A DNA stretch of 64,000 nucleotides from Portulaca oleracea (taxonomy: Eukaryota > Streptophyta > Magnoliopsida > Caryophyllales > Portulacaceae), in the NCBI GenBank assembly GCA_029582165.1, contig CM055883.1:15842501-15906500 (forward strand), written 5' to 3'. Under the pieces are notes generated by a model. It ran no database searches, was not told the DNA's origin, and was given only the letters and a program-made list of their open reading frames with translations. The translations under genes were made by a program, and so were the position numbers. Shown piece after piece: positions 44,779 through 55,582 of this stretch. Every line of letters begins with the position of its first letter. The stretch's first letter is position 1.

Positions 44779-46079
44779 ATGGTTAGAACGAAGAACCCAA
44801 GTTTCACGGCTGGAGATCCTGGTGATGATGGAGCCAGGGGAAGCCGGAAAAGAAAAGCTACAACTGCGAAAAAAGGCAAAGCAAAAGCAACCACTTCGAT
44901 GGGGACGCGATCTGGTAACCCCTTCAATTTTGAAGGAGCGACAAAGGAGAGGTATGACTCCTTATCCAAACGCAACCTTATCCCGACTAGATATTTACAT
45001 AAACGCTTCCTAAGTGACTATGGTATGCTTGATGATGTTATGTGGCTTTTGAACCGTGGCCGTATGTCTAGGGTAGCTCAGCTTGATGAACTCACCTTTA
45101 AGTCTTTGACTCTAGAATTCCTGAGCACCGTAGATGTCACCCTTGAAGGTCAAGATGGGCTGGTTAAATTTCAATAGCTAGGAGAAATCCGTCATATGAC
45201 CCTGAATAGATTTGCTAAGACCTTTGGATTCCCTGAAAAAACCAACCGTAGTGGACCGACTATCCCTCATAACTGGGACGGGAAGGGTTTCTTTAGGGAT
45301 ATATCTGGTTTTGATAATTAGGACCCCAGTAACACCCCTTCTAAACTTATTCACAGCCCTGGTTTGAGGTATGCACACCGCATCCTCTCTTGCGGCATCT
45401 TTGGGAGACCGGGTAGTTCCAACAAGGCCACTAAGGCCGATTGTTATATGTTGCATGCTATGCTGTACAACGATGACCAAGCCGATCCAGCTGCCCTCTT
45501 TGCCAACCACATTTCTCGTATCCCGAGCTCGTCCACTGCAGGGATAGCCATAGGTGGCTATGTCACCCACCTTGCCCGCCAGTTTGGCTTTAGGCCGAAC
45601 CCTAATGACCCAGACTATGTCCCGGGAAACATATACCTGGACGGTAACCAATGCCGCTCTTTCGAGATGTGTGCGTCTCACGGCGATCATCGTTTTTTAT
45701 GGATTTATCCTAACAATGTCCGTGTCCCTCTACCCCACGAACACCTCTCTGTTAGGGACCAACCAAACCTTCTTTGGCTCCCTCCCATACCTCACGCACC
45801 CGCTGCACCTTAACCCAACCACCCTTTGACCATGAAGCGGGTTTCAACGCCGTCGAAGAGCTAGGTCGCGACCTCCAACTAGTTGTTGGTAGGAGTGAGC
45901 GCCGGCTGGATGACATGCAGACTTACCTTATCGAGTGGCGAGAAACCTCCGATGTGCGGTTCACACGTTTGGAAGAATCTATATCACAGCTTTCTGGCCT
46001 TATTCAGATTATGTACCATCACCCTCGTCCACCTCCTAACAACCAAACCAACCCTTACCCACCGAGCGAGGATCCTTGA
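44779..46079 (+). pseudogene. Athila ORF-1-like ORF2 (element E)
   Basis: About 430 codons. A basic N-terminus (SRKRKATTAKKGKAKA) is followed by YDSLSKRNLIPTRYLHKRF, GMLDDVMWLLNRG and LTLEFLSTVDV. After a TAG at 45175 and another near 45319 it continues GLRYAHRILSCGIFGR, KADCYMLHAMLYN, and GGYVTHLARQFGF. These fit the Athila ORF-1 family of plant retrotransposon proteins as I remember it. A frameshift near 45780-45815 leads to an amphipathic, probably coiled-coil tail (LGRDLQLVVGRSERRLDDMQ) and a Pro/Asn-rich end at 46079. Its position after gag, in place of pol, is unusual. Biochemical role unknown. Confidence 0.72.
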
Positions 46080-48073
46080 TCCTTTGCTCCGACCTTACCC
46101 TTCTCACCATTGTCTTCTGCATTGAGGATAATTCAACGTTCAAGCATGGGGGGGGTTGAATATTTCACTTCTGTGAATACTTTTCTTGTTTCTCTATTTT
46201 TCGTTTTATTTTTCTTTTATTTTTGTCTCTCTTTTTCTGGTTTCATGCTTATTTTCCAATTTTTAGTGTTCTCTTTGTGTTTTATTTTAATCGAGTTTCT
46301 TAGTTGTGTGATTTTCTTTGCTTGTTTTTAGTTTTTCCTTTCTAAGTTTTCTTTTTAGTTTTTCTTCTAGTTTTAGAATTGCATTCACCTAGATTGCATT
46401 AGGTATAGATTTTTCTTTTCTTTCTTTTGCATCAACCTTTTCAAAAGACCAAAAAAATTAGAAAAGATAAGAAAGAAAAACCAAAAATATAATATAGGAT
46501 TAGGATTAGCCTGTCCGAAACACCTTCAGTGATGATTTGTAAACCGATTAGACTTTTAGTTTGTCTTGCTTTACCTAGAGAAGTTTGGTTGAGAACTTAA
46601 AAGTTTTTGAAACTGATTTCTTTAAATCTTCTGAATTTTGAGTCAAGTTATGAAAAGTGTGCTTAACTGCTTTGACTATCTTAGTATTTGTAAATATGCG
46701 TACCGCAAATCTTTTGGCTAGGTTTAGTTGACTGAGCCCTAACCCGTGAGTCCACATAGCCTAAAAGTATGGAATTGATCAATTTTATCAATTCTTTTAT
46801 TCCTTAAGAGACTCCACCATTAGTTGCACCTCTAGAACTTGTTTTGCATCTTGTTTGAAATTGCATTTTTGCATTTCATATTGTGACAATATGATTGAGG
46901 CATTCTTTTCTATATTAATTAACTACATAGCCAAATAGCCTCCCTAACAATATTATTACCATTCTTTAGCCCCGCCTAGCCTTTGATTACCTTTCTTTTT
47001 GTGATGAAACCTTGACAATACAAGCCTTGGCCTTTATTAATTCCTACCCTTTGCCTTGCTTGGATATGTGAGAGTTCATTGTTCCAGGAGCAAAAATTGG
47101 CTTGGTGTTGCTATGAATTGGAATGGAGATGTTGGGGTGTGAATTTTGATTTTAATTAAATTGGGACACATTACATATCCTAATTAATTATGAGTTAGCC
47201 AATTGGTTATGATGTTCTTTTGATATATTGAGGTTGAAGCTATATTTTTATATTTCTTCTCCCTTGATCGCCCACCAAAAATAGAAGCAGAAAACAAAAA
47301 AAAAATTAAAAAAAGTGAAAAAAAGAAATTCAAGAGAAAAAGGGTGATTAGGGAGATTTGTTTGAGATTTCTAAAAGTTTTTGACCTGGTTGTAAAGATT
47401 AGTTGAGGTGTTTGATATTTATGAGGGAGAAAAGTGAGTTCCTTGCATACATTAAGCAAGAAGGTGAGATTGAGAGCAACCTTTTATTGAATATCAATCC
47501 AAGCATGGCTCTTTAACTCCTCGTACCCAAATATTACAACTCCTTTCCCCTAACCTAAGCCTCGTTACAACCCTAAAAGTCCTCTTGTTGTCGCTTGTGT
47601 ATTTGCATATTTGCAGTGGAGAGCAAGATTCTTACCAAGCCTATGGTAGGTTGTTTCTTTTGGTCTGAGTATGAGAAAAACCCACATTCATTCAAATTTG
47701 AGTGTTTGAGCGTTCAATTTTTATCCTAAAGTGAGGTTTGCTCTTTTAACTGGCCTACGTCCATAACCAACTGCGCATATTTACATTTATCTTAAGATTG
47801 TTGGCGATTTTTCACATTTGAAGTACTTGTTCTCTCTACTTAGTTTCGAAAACTTCATTCTATCTGTTTCTCACTGGTTTTGTTCTCTTCCAAACCAATC
47901 TTGGTGTTTGCTTGATGGATTGATGTGTCTGATTGGTTAGTCTGAGGGGGTGTTCAATTTTGTTTTTAACCTTAAGTTAACCTTTATCAATCCTCTTCCT
48001 TTCAGTCCCTTTTTCTTGTTTGAGCCCTTTCTCCTGTTTTTCATTCTGACTTGCTTGAGGACAAGCAAGAGCT
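46080..48073 (+). other. Non-coding 3' region of element E
   Basis: T-rich and A-rich sequence colinear with element A. Contains AAGCATGGGGGGGG at 46142-46155 and A-rich low complexity at about 47280-47340. No conserved ORF. Confidence 0.6.
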
Positions 48074-48088
48074 AAGCATGGGGGGATT
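48074..48088 (+). other. Polypurine tract of element E
   Basis: AAGCATGGGGGGA followed by TT and the LTR; preceded by GACAAGCAAGAGCT as in element A. Confidence 0.75.
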
Positions 48089-49494
48089 TTATAAGTGATT
48101 TTTATATAGTATTTTTAGGGCTCAAAACACATATATTTCATGCTTTTTATACCCGAAATTCCATGTTTTTATACCAATTTCTATGATATTCTTCACTTGT
48201 TCGAGAATTGGTATGTCTTGCAGGATTTGATGAAATTTCACCAAAAAGCATAAGAAATTAGAAGAAAAGTGGGAAAATTGAGAAGAGTTGAAGTGATGAA
48301 TAAAAAAAAAAGAAATTTGAAGAAATAATTCCTAGAAGAGTAAAAGAGGAAAAGAAAAGCACGGCCCAACTCCATACCTTGGCATATAACACGCCAAGGA
48401 AGACCCCCCGCCAGCGTGAATTTACCCCCCACAGTGCCTATCACCCCCCACCAGGGCCCAAACACACCCCAGCAACGTCTAGGGAAGGAAGTTTGGACGG
48501 AAGGAAAATTTGAGACGCTGGTGGTGCTTTTTGGACGCTGCCAGCGTCTTATGTTTCCGTATAAAAGAAATACACGCCGCATACATTAGGGCATCCAAAA
48601 CGTTTACAGTTTTATTTCACACGTTGTTTAGTCATTGGTTTTCTCTGTAATTCCTCCGTTCGGGGAGCCGTTCTGGTAGATTAGGAACGAAAGAGGAGAA
48701 GAAGGAGATTGAATTGAGTGACACGAAGAGATCGAATTCGACGACTTGAACGTTCGGTTTAATTTCTATTTACGTTATACTTCGTTATTCAGTTTCTATT
48801 ATCGCTTTCTTAGTTTTTATTATGAGTGGCTAAATTCCCTTTGTTTGGGGGGATAAACTCGATGTCTTTTGATTGAATTTGAATACAGTTTCGGTGTTAG
48901 GTTATCCTTTTATTCGTTTAATCTGCGTGCAATATATGTCATGGTAATTTGACAATAGAACGACAGTTTCAGTCTGTACCTGGTTTTAGATTCTTGACAA
49001 CAGAGCGACAGTTTGTGTCTTGAATTGGAATGCGTAGGTTGAATAGGTTTAGAAAATAGTTAGACATAATGATTCTTGCCTAGGGTCAATTTATAATCAG
49101 TACTTATCTTTGATTAAATTAAATAGTTAGAAATAATGTTTAGTTTAATCACTGTAACTCACCTAGGATCGAAAGATCGAAGTGATAAGGCCTAGAAAGA
49201 TTATAGACCCCGAATTATCTTGTTACCTGCATCGGGATTGTTGATAATTTGATTAATTGACTAGAGTGGGCTTCCCTGAACGCCTTTAATTACTTGGTCA
49301 AATCCTTTAATTTCCTGTTTTCGTAGTTAATTATCTGAACCGTTACCACAACCTTTTGATCGACCTAGCATCCTTTGTAGTGAACTAGTTTAGTGCGTAG
49401 TTGAACACAAGTCCCTGAGAGAGAACGATATTTTATTACTACGCAGACCCGTACACTTGCAGTACACAGACACCTAGATGTTTTAGGTCTGCCA
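48089..49494 (+). repeat. 3' LTR of element E
   Basis: 1406 bp. The first dinucleotide reads TT where TG is expected, and the end reads GTCTGCCA. TATA box at 48560-48566. It keeps the 52 bp missing from the 5' LTR. Confidence 0.9.
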
Positions 49495-50580
49495 AAGCCG
49501 TATTGTGCTGCTAGAGATCTGATCGCTCGCTGTCCTCGAGTATCTAACTCATCTGCATATTCTCCTTTCCGAAGAAAATTGTATATGTCATGGAACCATT
49601 CCTCGGTTCCTTCTTCTTGCGCCTCCATATTGCAGACATATGCAAGTTCAGACTGTCGCTCTGCAACTAATGGTAGTTGGAGCGTGCTTGACGGGATTGA
49701 TACCATTGAAGACAATTTGGCCAGAGCATCGGCCAGTTCATTGTGATCCCTTGAGAGGTACTGAAAGCTGATTTGCTCAAATTGGTTAGCGAGTCCCAAG
49801 AGCTTATGTTGGTATGCCATAAGACATTCATTCCGGACCTTCCATGTATTTTTAGCCTGATTAATGATGAGGCTAGAGTCTCCAAAGACTTTTATATGGC
49901 GTATGCCTAGAGCCAAGGCAGCTTGTAAACCCTTGATGCATGCATCATATTTTGCAGCGTTATTAGTAGCATTACAATCCAACTTTACAGATACTGGGAC
50001 GTGTGCCCTTTCTAGAGAGATCAGTAGTACTCCTACTCCACACCCCATTTGATTAGAAGCTCCGTCAAAATACATTTCCCATGTTATTTCGTCAGTGAAG
50101 AATACATCCTCATCTGGGAAATCCAAGTGAGTGCTTGGAGGTTCCTGTGATAGTGAAGCAGTTAGGAAATCTGAGACAACCCGTCCTTTGATGGATTTCT
50201 GAGGTAGGTACTGAAGATTGAACTCTAAAAGCATGACCACCCATCGAGCGATTCGGTTGTTGATTGTAGGTTGCTCCATGATGAATTTAATGGTATTATT
50301 CTCAGCTATGACATATACTGTATGTGACAGCATGTAATGCCTTAACTTCTGGGTGGCCCATACTAATGCGAGAGCCATTTTCTCTATGTCTGCTTATCGA
50401 CTTTCATTGTCCAGGAATTTCTTGCTCAAGTAGTTGATGGTGCTCCCTTGACCTTTAACCTTTTGAGCTAGCATAGCCCCCATTGCAGAGCTAGTCACGG
50501 TGATGTAAAGGAGTAGAGGCTCATCTGGTACTGGCGGCATGAGAACCAGAGGATGTTGCAAGTATTCCTTGATTTTGTCA
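49495..50580 (-). pseudogene. Tat RNase H and archaeal-type RNase H (D2)
   Basis: Minus-strand frame 50378 to 49495. The RT-linked RNase H end reads MALALVWATQKLRHYMLSHT and PQKSIKGRVVSDFL. The second, archaeal-type RNase H, a hallmark of the Tat lineage, begins WEMYFDGASNQMGCG (first Asp), has NNAAKYDACIKGLQAAL where the usual Glu is Lys, and KVFGDSSLIIN (Asp). It ends at the insertion site of E with RGQRAIRSLAAQYGF; integrase resumes at 39659. At 50580 the pol sequence stops and LTR-like sequence of F begins. Confidence 0.82.
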
Positions 50581-51700
50581 GGATCATGGGATGAGAGTAT
50601 AGATTAGGGAATTGAAGAAGGTGGAGGAATGGAGATTATGACGAAAAGAATATGGTGGAAAGATGATAGAAAAGGTGTAGGAAGAAAAGGCTTTTTTGTT
50701 GGTTTTTAGTGGTGTTTTAGGATGCTTTTGTGAGGGTTTTATGTAAGAATGGTGGGATAGTATGAGAGTATGGATTAAAGGGTTTACGAGAGGATAGGGA
50801 GGTTAGGATAGTAAGAGAATGGTAGAAAGGTGATGAGAAAAGAGATGTAGAATGATGATATTAGAATGGAGATTAGTTAGGAGTGATGAGAGGAATGAGA
50901 GAATGGATGAATGAGAGTTGAGGGGGAAGGATGAGTGAATGATTGAGTGAGTTTGGATTTGAGGGAGGTAGTATTTATAGGCTTAGAAGAGGCTTAGGAT
51001 ACATGCATACATGCACATTCATCCACTCTTGCAAGTCGTAGTCAAATGCACAAGTCACTAGGCAGCAAAGGGGGGTGTTTTGGAGTGGACGGCAACACGT
51101 GGGTGAATGTATTTGGTGTAAGCAACCCCAAGGCTAACCAGCCTTCAATCGAGAGAGGATGAACCTTGCTCACATTCGTGTATTCTTGGATGGTGAGGGT
51201 TTGAAGGAAATGCCTTCGAAGTCAGCTTATTCACACTGGACGGTGGGAGCTTATTTGCAAGCTTTATGCATGTTCTTGTGAGGTCTTGAACTTGAGACCT
51301 CTTGTAGGCTTTTGCATGTGATCTTTACTTAGCTTTTGCATGTCTTTCAAGGCTTCATGAAGCTTAGTTCATTATGTAAAGATTGTGCATGCAATAGGTG
51401 AGATCATCCGCTTGTAATGATGCATGCATTTTTATCCGAACTGGTGCATGTAGAGTCCATGCGAGCAAGTGTCCCGCGTTATCCTTGGCTTGGCTTGGCT
51501 TCCCTAATTTCCTAATTCTAACTAAACTACATAACTAAAAGTAAATAAAGAGGAAATAATAAAAATTACACGAACGGTATATAAAATAATGCTAAAATCC
51601 AGAAGTCTAAACTGGCTTATCGATCGGCCTCCCCTTCTTTATTTTTGCTTTGTTTATGTAGATTTCTATATATTTATGTTCCAAAATCTGGTTTTTATAG
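50581..51700 (-). repeat. Partial Tat-like LTR (element F)
   Basis: On the minus strand the start (CTATAAAAACCAGATTTTGG) aligns with TGTAGACACCAGATTTG of the C 3' LTR, and the 3' UTR before it also aligns. TATAAATA (minus) at 50972-50979 and low-complexity GATGAG/GAATGG repeats resemble the D1 LTR in style but not in sequence. The 3' end is lost at 50580, where D2 pol begins. Confidence 0.55.
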
Positions 51701-53800
51701 AGAGCCCTCACTTTGATTGTGTCCGAGGATTGGATGAAAATCAAAGTAGTCTTGATTTAATGGACACAGGTCGACATATGACTTTGGAGTGCAAAGCCTG
51801 AGGATATGACTTTGGAATGTAAAGCCTAGCATGATGCTTGGAGGCTGACTCATGCATCGCAGTTTTGGGCGGTCTGCGCCTCTGTAGAGGTTGATCTCGA
51901 GCAAGGATGATGCTCTACTTGAGATGATCTCGGACGTTTGATTACGTCCTACTTGATATGATCGCTGACGTTTGATGACGTCCTACTTGAAAGTGTGGGC
52001 TGACACTTGGAAGCTAAGTCCTGTGTCGCGATTGGCGAACTTGCGCCGATAGGTGATTTCAGGTGAGAATGACGCCTTACATGTTGGAGAGATTTTGCCG
52101 AACCTGATGTCGACGGCTCGTGGATGTTGATGTCGATTTTCTAATCTTTCCTAGTGTCGTTTCCAGTCTTTCATGAGGTCAATGTTGATGATTGTTGGCA
52201 TGTTCAATGCCGAGGGACTTCATCGATCGCGATGTCGATGGCTCTGGGGTTAAGACATCACGGAAACTCTGCCGGTGGCTCAGGATTGGGACTGTATCGA
52301 AACTCCACCGATGGCCCTGGTTGTTGAGACTTCACCGAAACTCTGCCGATGGCTGTGATGCTGATAGGGACTTATGCCGATAGGCTACCCTGTTTTTTGG
52401 ATTTTTTGACGATGATGATGACAAACTGGACGCGAGGCCATATGCCGAGACTAACCAGACGCGAGGCTGGAAGCCGTTGATGATGATAATAATGATGATA
52501 ATCATCATCATGATCATGATGACAAACTTGACAAGAGGCCACATGCCAGACTAACCAGACGCGAGGCTGGAAGCCGTAGATGATGATGATGATGATGGCA
52601 ATTCAATGCCGAGGAACCTCACTAATCGCGATGTCGATGGCCTTGGGGTAGAGACTTCATCGGGCACAATGCCGATGGCTTTGATGTTGGGGACTTGTAC
52701 CGATTGGCGACCTTGGTTTTGATCTTTCTAACGGTTGATTGTATTTTTGATGCCGATGAGACTTCATTGGACGCGATGCTAGTGGCTCTTATTCCTAAGG
52801 CTTCATTGAAGCTGATGTGACGACTCTTACTGGTGAGACTACACCGATCTGTGCCCGTGGCTCTGATTTTGATTTTCGGTGGCAATTCAATGTGTGGAGA
52901 CTTCATCGATCGCGATGTCAATGACTCTTATTTTCCTCAAATTATGTCAGCATGATCATTGGGAGAATACTCTTATCTTGGGGACTTGATGCACCACTCT
53001 TGAAAAGACAACCACTCCTTATTGGGCACACTTAGCCGTGCTCCTCCTTTAAAATGTACAAGCTCGAGCCCTTAGAAACAAGCACAGAGAAAAGATAAAG
53101 GCTCCTTCTTTCCCTAGGCCGGCCGGACACAAGAGAGAAGAGAGGAAACTTTGCATTCACTCCAGCTTTTGCAGGCCATGCAGGAGACAAATCTTATCAC
53201 AATTATTATAGATAGCCCCAAGGTCGATCTGACTTGAGCCTAGGCAAATGAGAGCATGATATGTGGTTGTATGAACCAAACTCTTGTGATTATCAATTGG
53301 AGCTTCTTCTTGGCCTTCTTGTTTTCTAGATTTTCTTCTTTTTTGTGTTCTCGGCTTTGAAAAGTGATGGCTTCTTCCGCTCTCATTCCTCAGTATGCTT
53401 TACTTCTTCTACAAGCTTCTTTTTATAGCATGTTATCGTTGAAATGACTTGCATGCTACTGCTTGATTTAGCACTTTAAGTTGAATTTAAAGTAGGTGAT
53501 ACTTCAAATTTTGATTCAAGCGTATAGGTGTTAGCATCTTCTATGCTCATGGTTGCATGAGTTTCGAATTCCACTAGGGGAACATAGATTCTTGAATTTC
53601 GCCCGGTCGCCGACCTGTATCAGTCATGTGAAGGATATGTCCTTCGTGTCGGACATGTGCCATTCGAGTCTAGCAGATAAGGAATATGTCCTTCGTGTCT
53701 GGAAGATGATGAAGATTTTGTCCTTCGTATCAGACAATCGCCATTCGTGTCTTGCAAATGATGAGTCTGTCCTTCGTGTTGGACAATCGCCATTCGTGTC
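51701..53800 (-). repeat. 3' UTR of element F with minisatellites
   Basis: Inverted counterpart of about 61900-63697 in element C. Blocks with CGATGGC and GACTTCATCG repeats (52080-52930) correspond to 62340-63000; 51790-52070 (CTCGAGCAAGGATGATGCTC-type) to 63375-63650; the 53637-53800 repeats to 62215-62260. A ~110-bp unit (GACGCGAGGCTGGAAGCCG plus GATGAT runs) is duplicated at 52420-52590, including a GATGATAAT/ATCATCATC dyad. 53000-53560 has no recognised feature. Confidence 0.6.
53637..53800 (+). repeat. ~50-bp minisatellite abutting the C 5' LTR
   Basis: About 3.5 units around GTCCTTCGTGTCGGACA and CGCCATTCGTGTCT. Unit lengths vary (about 31-50 bp). The last unit runs straight into the LTR start TATAGACACC, itself similar to the repeat end, so the exact LTR boundary is uncertain by a few bases. 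Confidence 0.65.
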
Positions 53801-54192
53801 TATAGACACCGGATTTTGTACTGGGACAAGTGTACAAATCAAGCATAACAAGAAAAGAGGCTAGCATGAAAGAAAATCTAAAGGGCGTTCCTCAATCAAA
53901 AGCTATGGGGCCAACCCACAACAAAAATCTTTCATTTTCCACCCTTTCCACATACATATGCCAACCATTTCAAATCCCATTTTTCCACAAGTCTTGTTGG
54001 CCTCTTTCTTTTGATGAGAGTAAAGTACACATCATAAGCTTTCCAATGCCTTTTGAATTGCCTTAATCGGAGTCCGGATTAAAGAGTTATGGTCGTTCGA
54101 AGTTGCACTTAAGCAGTTTTAAAACTCAAGCGGGTTTTAACATTTTCCAGGACCAGAAATCTTGCCCAGCAAAGCGTTCCCCGGTCCGTAGA

Positions 54193-54397
54193 GCTCAAAA
54201 CCCGCCTAGGTTTTGAGCGGAATAGCGGATGTTGTCGTTTGGTGCCATGTCAGCGATCCGCGTAATAATCAAATCAAAACCCGCCTAGGTTTTGAGTAAT
54301 CTGGCGCCAAAATCTGCAAGCATGCACGTAATCCCCTAATTTTTTCCCCACGTGTTTGACCTTGCGCTTGACCTCCCAAAACACGCCTAGGTTTTGG
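54193..54397 (+). promoter_or_regulatory. U3 hairpin cluster with CGCCTA loops (element C)
   Basis: 54193-54218: arms GCTCAAAACC / GGTTTTGAGC (10 bp, perfect), loop CGCCTA. 54274-54295: TCAAAACC / GGTTTTGA, loop CGCCTA. 54376-54397: CCAAAAC / GTTTTGG around ACGCCTAG. All lie 70-280 bp upstream of the TATA box. Confidence 0.6.
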
Positions 54398-54465
54398 TCT
54401 TTGGATGACATGATTTGTGGGATATGATCTCTCCATTTTCCCTCCAAATCTCTCACTCCCTCACC

Positions 54466-54473
54466 TATAAAAA
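54466..54473 (+). promoter_or_regulatory. TATA box of element C
   Basis: TATAAAAA in CTCACCTATAAAAACCGCC, the same context (CTCACCTATAAATACCCCC) as in D1. Confidence 0.6.
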
Positions 54474-55289
54474 CCGCCTCCATTTCACCTTCACTCCCAC
54501 CTACTACTATCATCAAAATACCCTTACTCTACTCTCATTTTCATCATCTATTCTCATCAACTACCTCCATACTAGCTATACTCCAATTCTCTCAAAACTT
54601 CATCATCCATATTCATCTCTAATCCCCTCACAATCACATTCATCACATCCATATGATCACCTATATACCACTCTTTACTCACATCACTTTATCCATGCTC
54701 CAAGTCAAGGCCAAGTCAAGAGATCAAGTCCATCAATTCTACCACCTTAAGCAAGGTTTGATTTCATTATTCGTTTTGTTAAAATTAATCATGTAATTTG
54801 TTCTTTGATTCCATTACTTGTACATATTTTGTAAAGCAAAAACCATGTTTTATATTGGATGTTTTGAATAATAACTTCGCGAAATTAATTAAACTTCTTC
54901 CCGCTCTCTTTCTTTCAATGTCGATTTTAGTAGAGTCTGTTTTATAACAGGCGGATTCGAGAGTTCTTTTTACTCTCGAATTCGTAACCTTACCCCCGAA
55001 TCTAGAAATCAGGTTCGTAGATCGGAGTCTTTCATTTCTTATTCTATGGTTTGTCGGTTTCCTTAAATCGGCTAGGAACTCTTTTATAATTTATAAATTC
55101 GTTTAATTATTTAAAATATATGTTTCTGCATAAAATAATTTAAATAAATAATTTAATTCATTTCTTTCGCTAATTTGATGTTTGGGCCCGAGGGAAATAT
55201 GCCAGAAATCAATATAACCCAGACGGGTTTTATTAATTTTAACCCATCTACTTCTGGCCCGAAGATGCAAGCGGCACAACCCAAGAGAT

Positions 55290-55313
55290 GTCAAAACCTA
55301 GGCGGGTTTTGAC
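55290..55313 (+). promoter_or_regulatory. U5 hairpin with TAGGCG loop (element C)
   Basis: Arms GTCAAAACC / GGTTTTGAC (9 bp, perfect) around TAGGCG, the exact complement of the U3 loop CGCCTA. D1 has an equivalent at 28369-28392. Confidence 0.6.
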
Positions 55314-55564
55314 AGTCTCTGGTTGCCTGTTTGTTCCTTGTTGGGCCTGAACTTAGTGATTGGGCCGGGATTATGCAATTTCGGATAATTTAAATAATAA
55401 AAAACGGGTTTGTAAATAAATAAAGTTTCATCACCCAAAAACAAAATTCGAAAATTAAAAACATCCTTATGTAAGGATTAAGCAACCTTAGTCGGCTCTC
55501 GATCATTTAAGTAGCGCATCCGAAACAATTTCCTAAACGGAGGTTTTTTCCGAGACCTACAGAT

Positions 55565-55582
55565 TGGCGACTCCACTGGGGA
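55565..55582 (+). other. Primer-binding site of element C (tRNA-Arg type)
   Basis: TGGCGACTCCACTGGGGA, three bases after the LTR end; matches the D1 site except one base. Confidence 0.75.

Larger units (their letters stand above)
39663..49494 (+). mobile_element. Athila-type element E, pol-less, inserted in Tat pol
   Basis: 9832 bp with two LTRs, tRNA-Asp PBS, ORF1, ORF2, a polypurine tract and a near-perfect 5-bp target duplication. It has the same architecture as element A: gag-like ORF1 with acidic tail, ~1.5-kb spacer with dyads and a donor site, ORF2 of Athila ORF-1 type, ~2-kb non-coding 3' region. No protease, RT or integrase. It splits the Tat frame between RNase H (minus, to 49495) and the integrase N-terminus (from 39659). 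Confidence 0.92.
53801..55561 (+). repeat. 5' LTR of element C
   Basis: 1761 bp, TATAGACACC (canonical TG mutated to TA) ... GACCTACA. The first ~300 bp match 63698-64000. U3 hairpins at 54193-54397, TATA box at 54466, U5 hairpin at 55290-55313. Confidence 0.85.

Noticed and set aside
52330..52545. Minus-strand ORF rich in Met/Ile
   Set aside because: Translation of GATGAT/ATAATA simple repeats in a 3' UTR.
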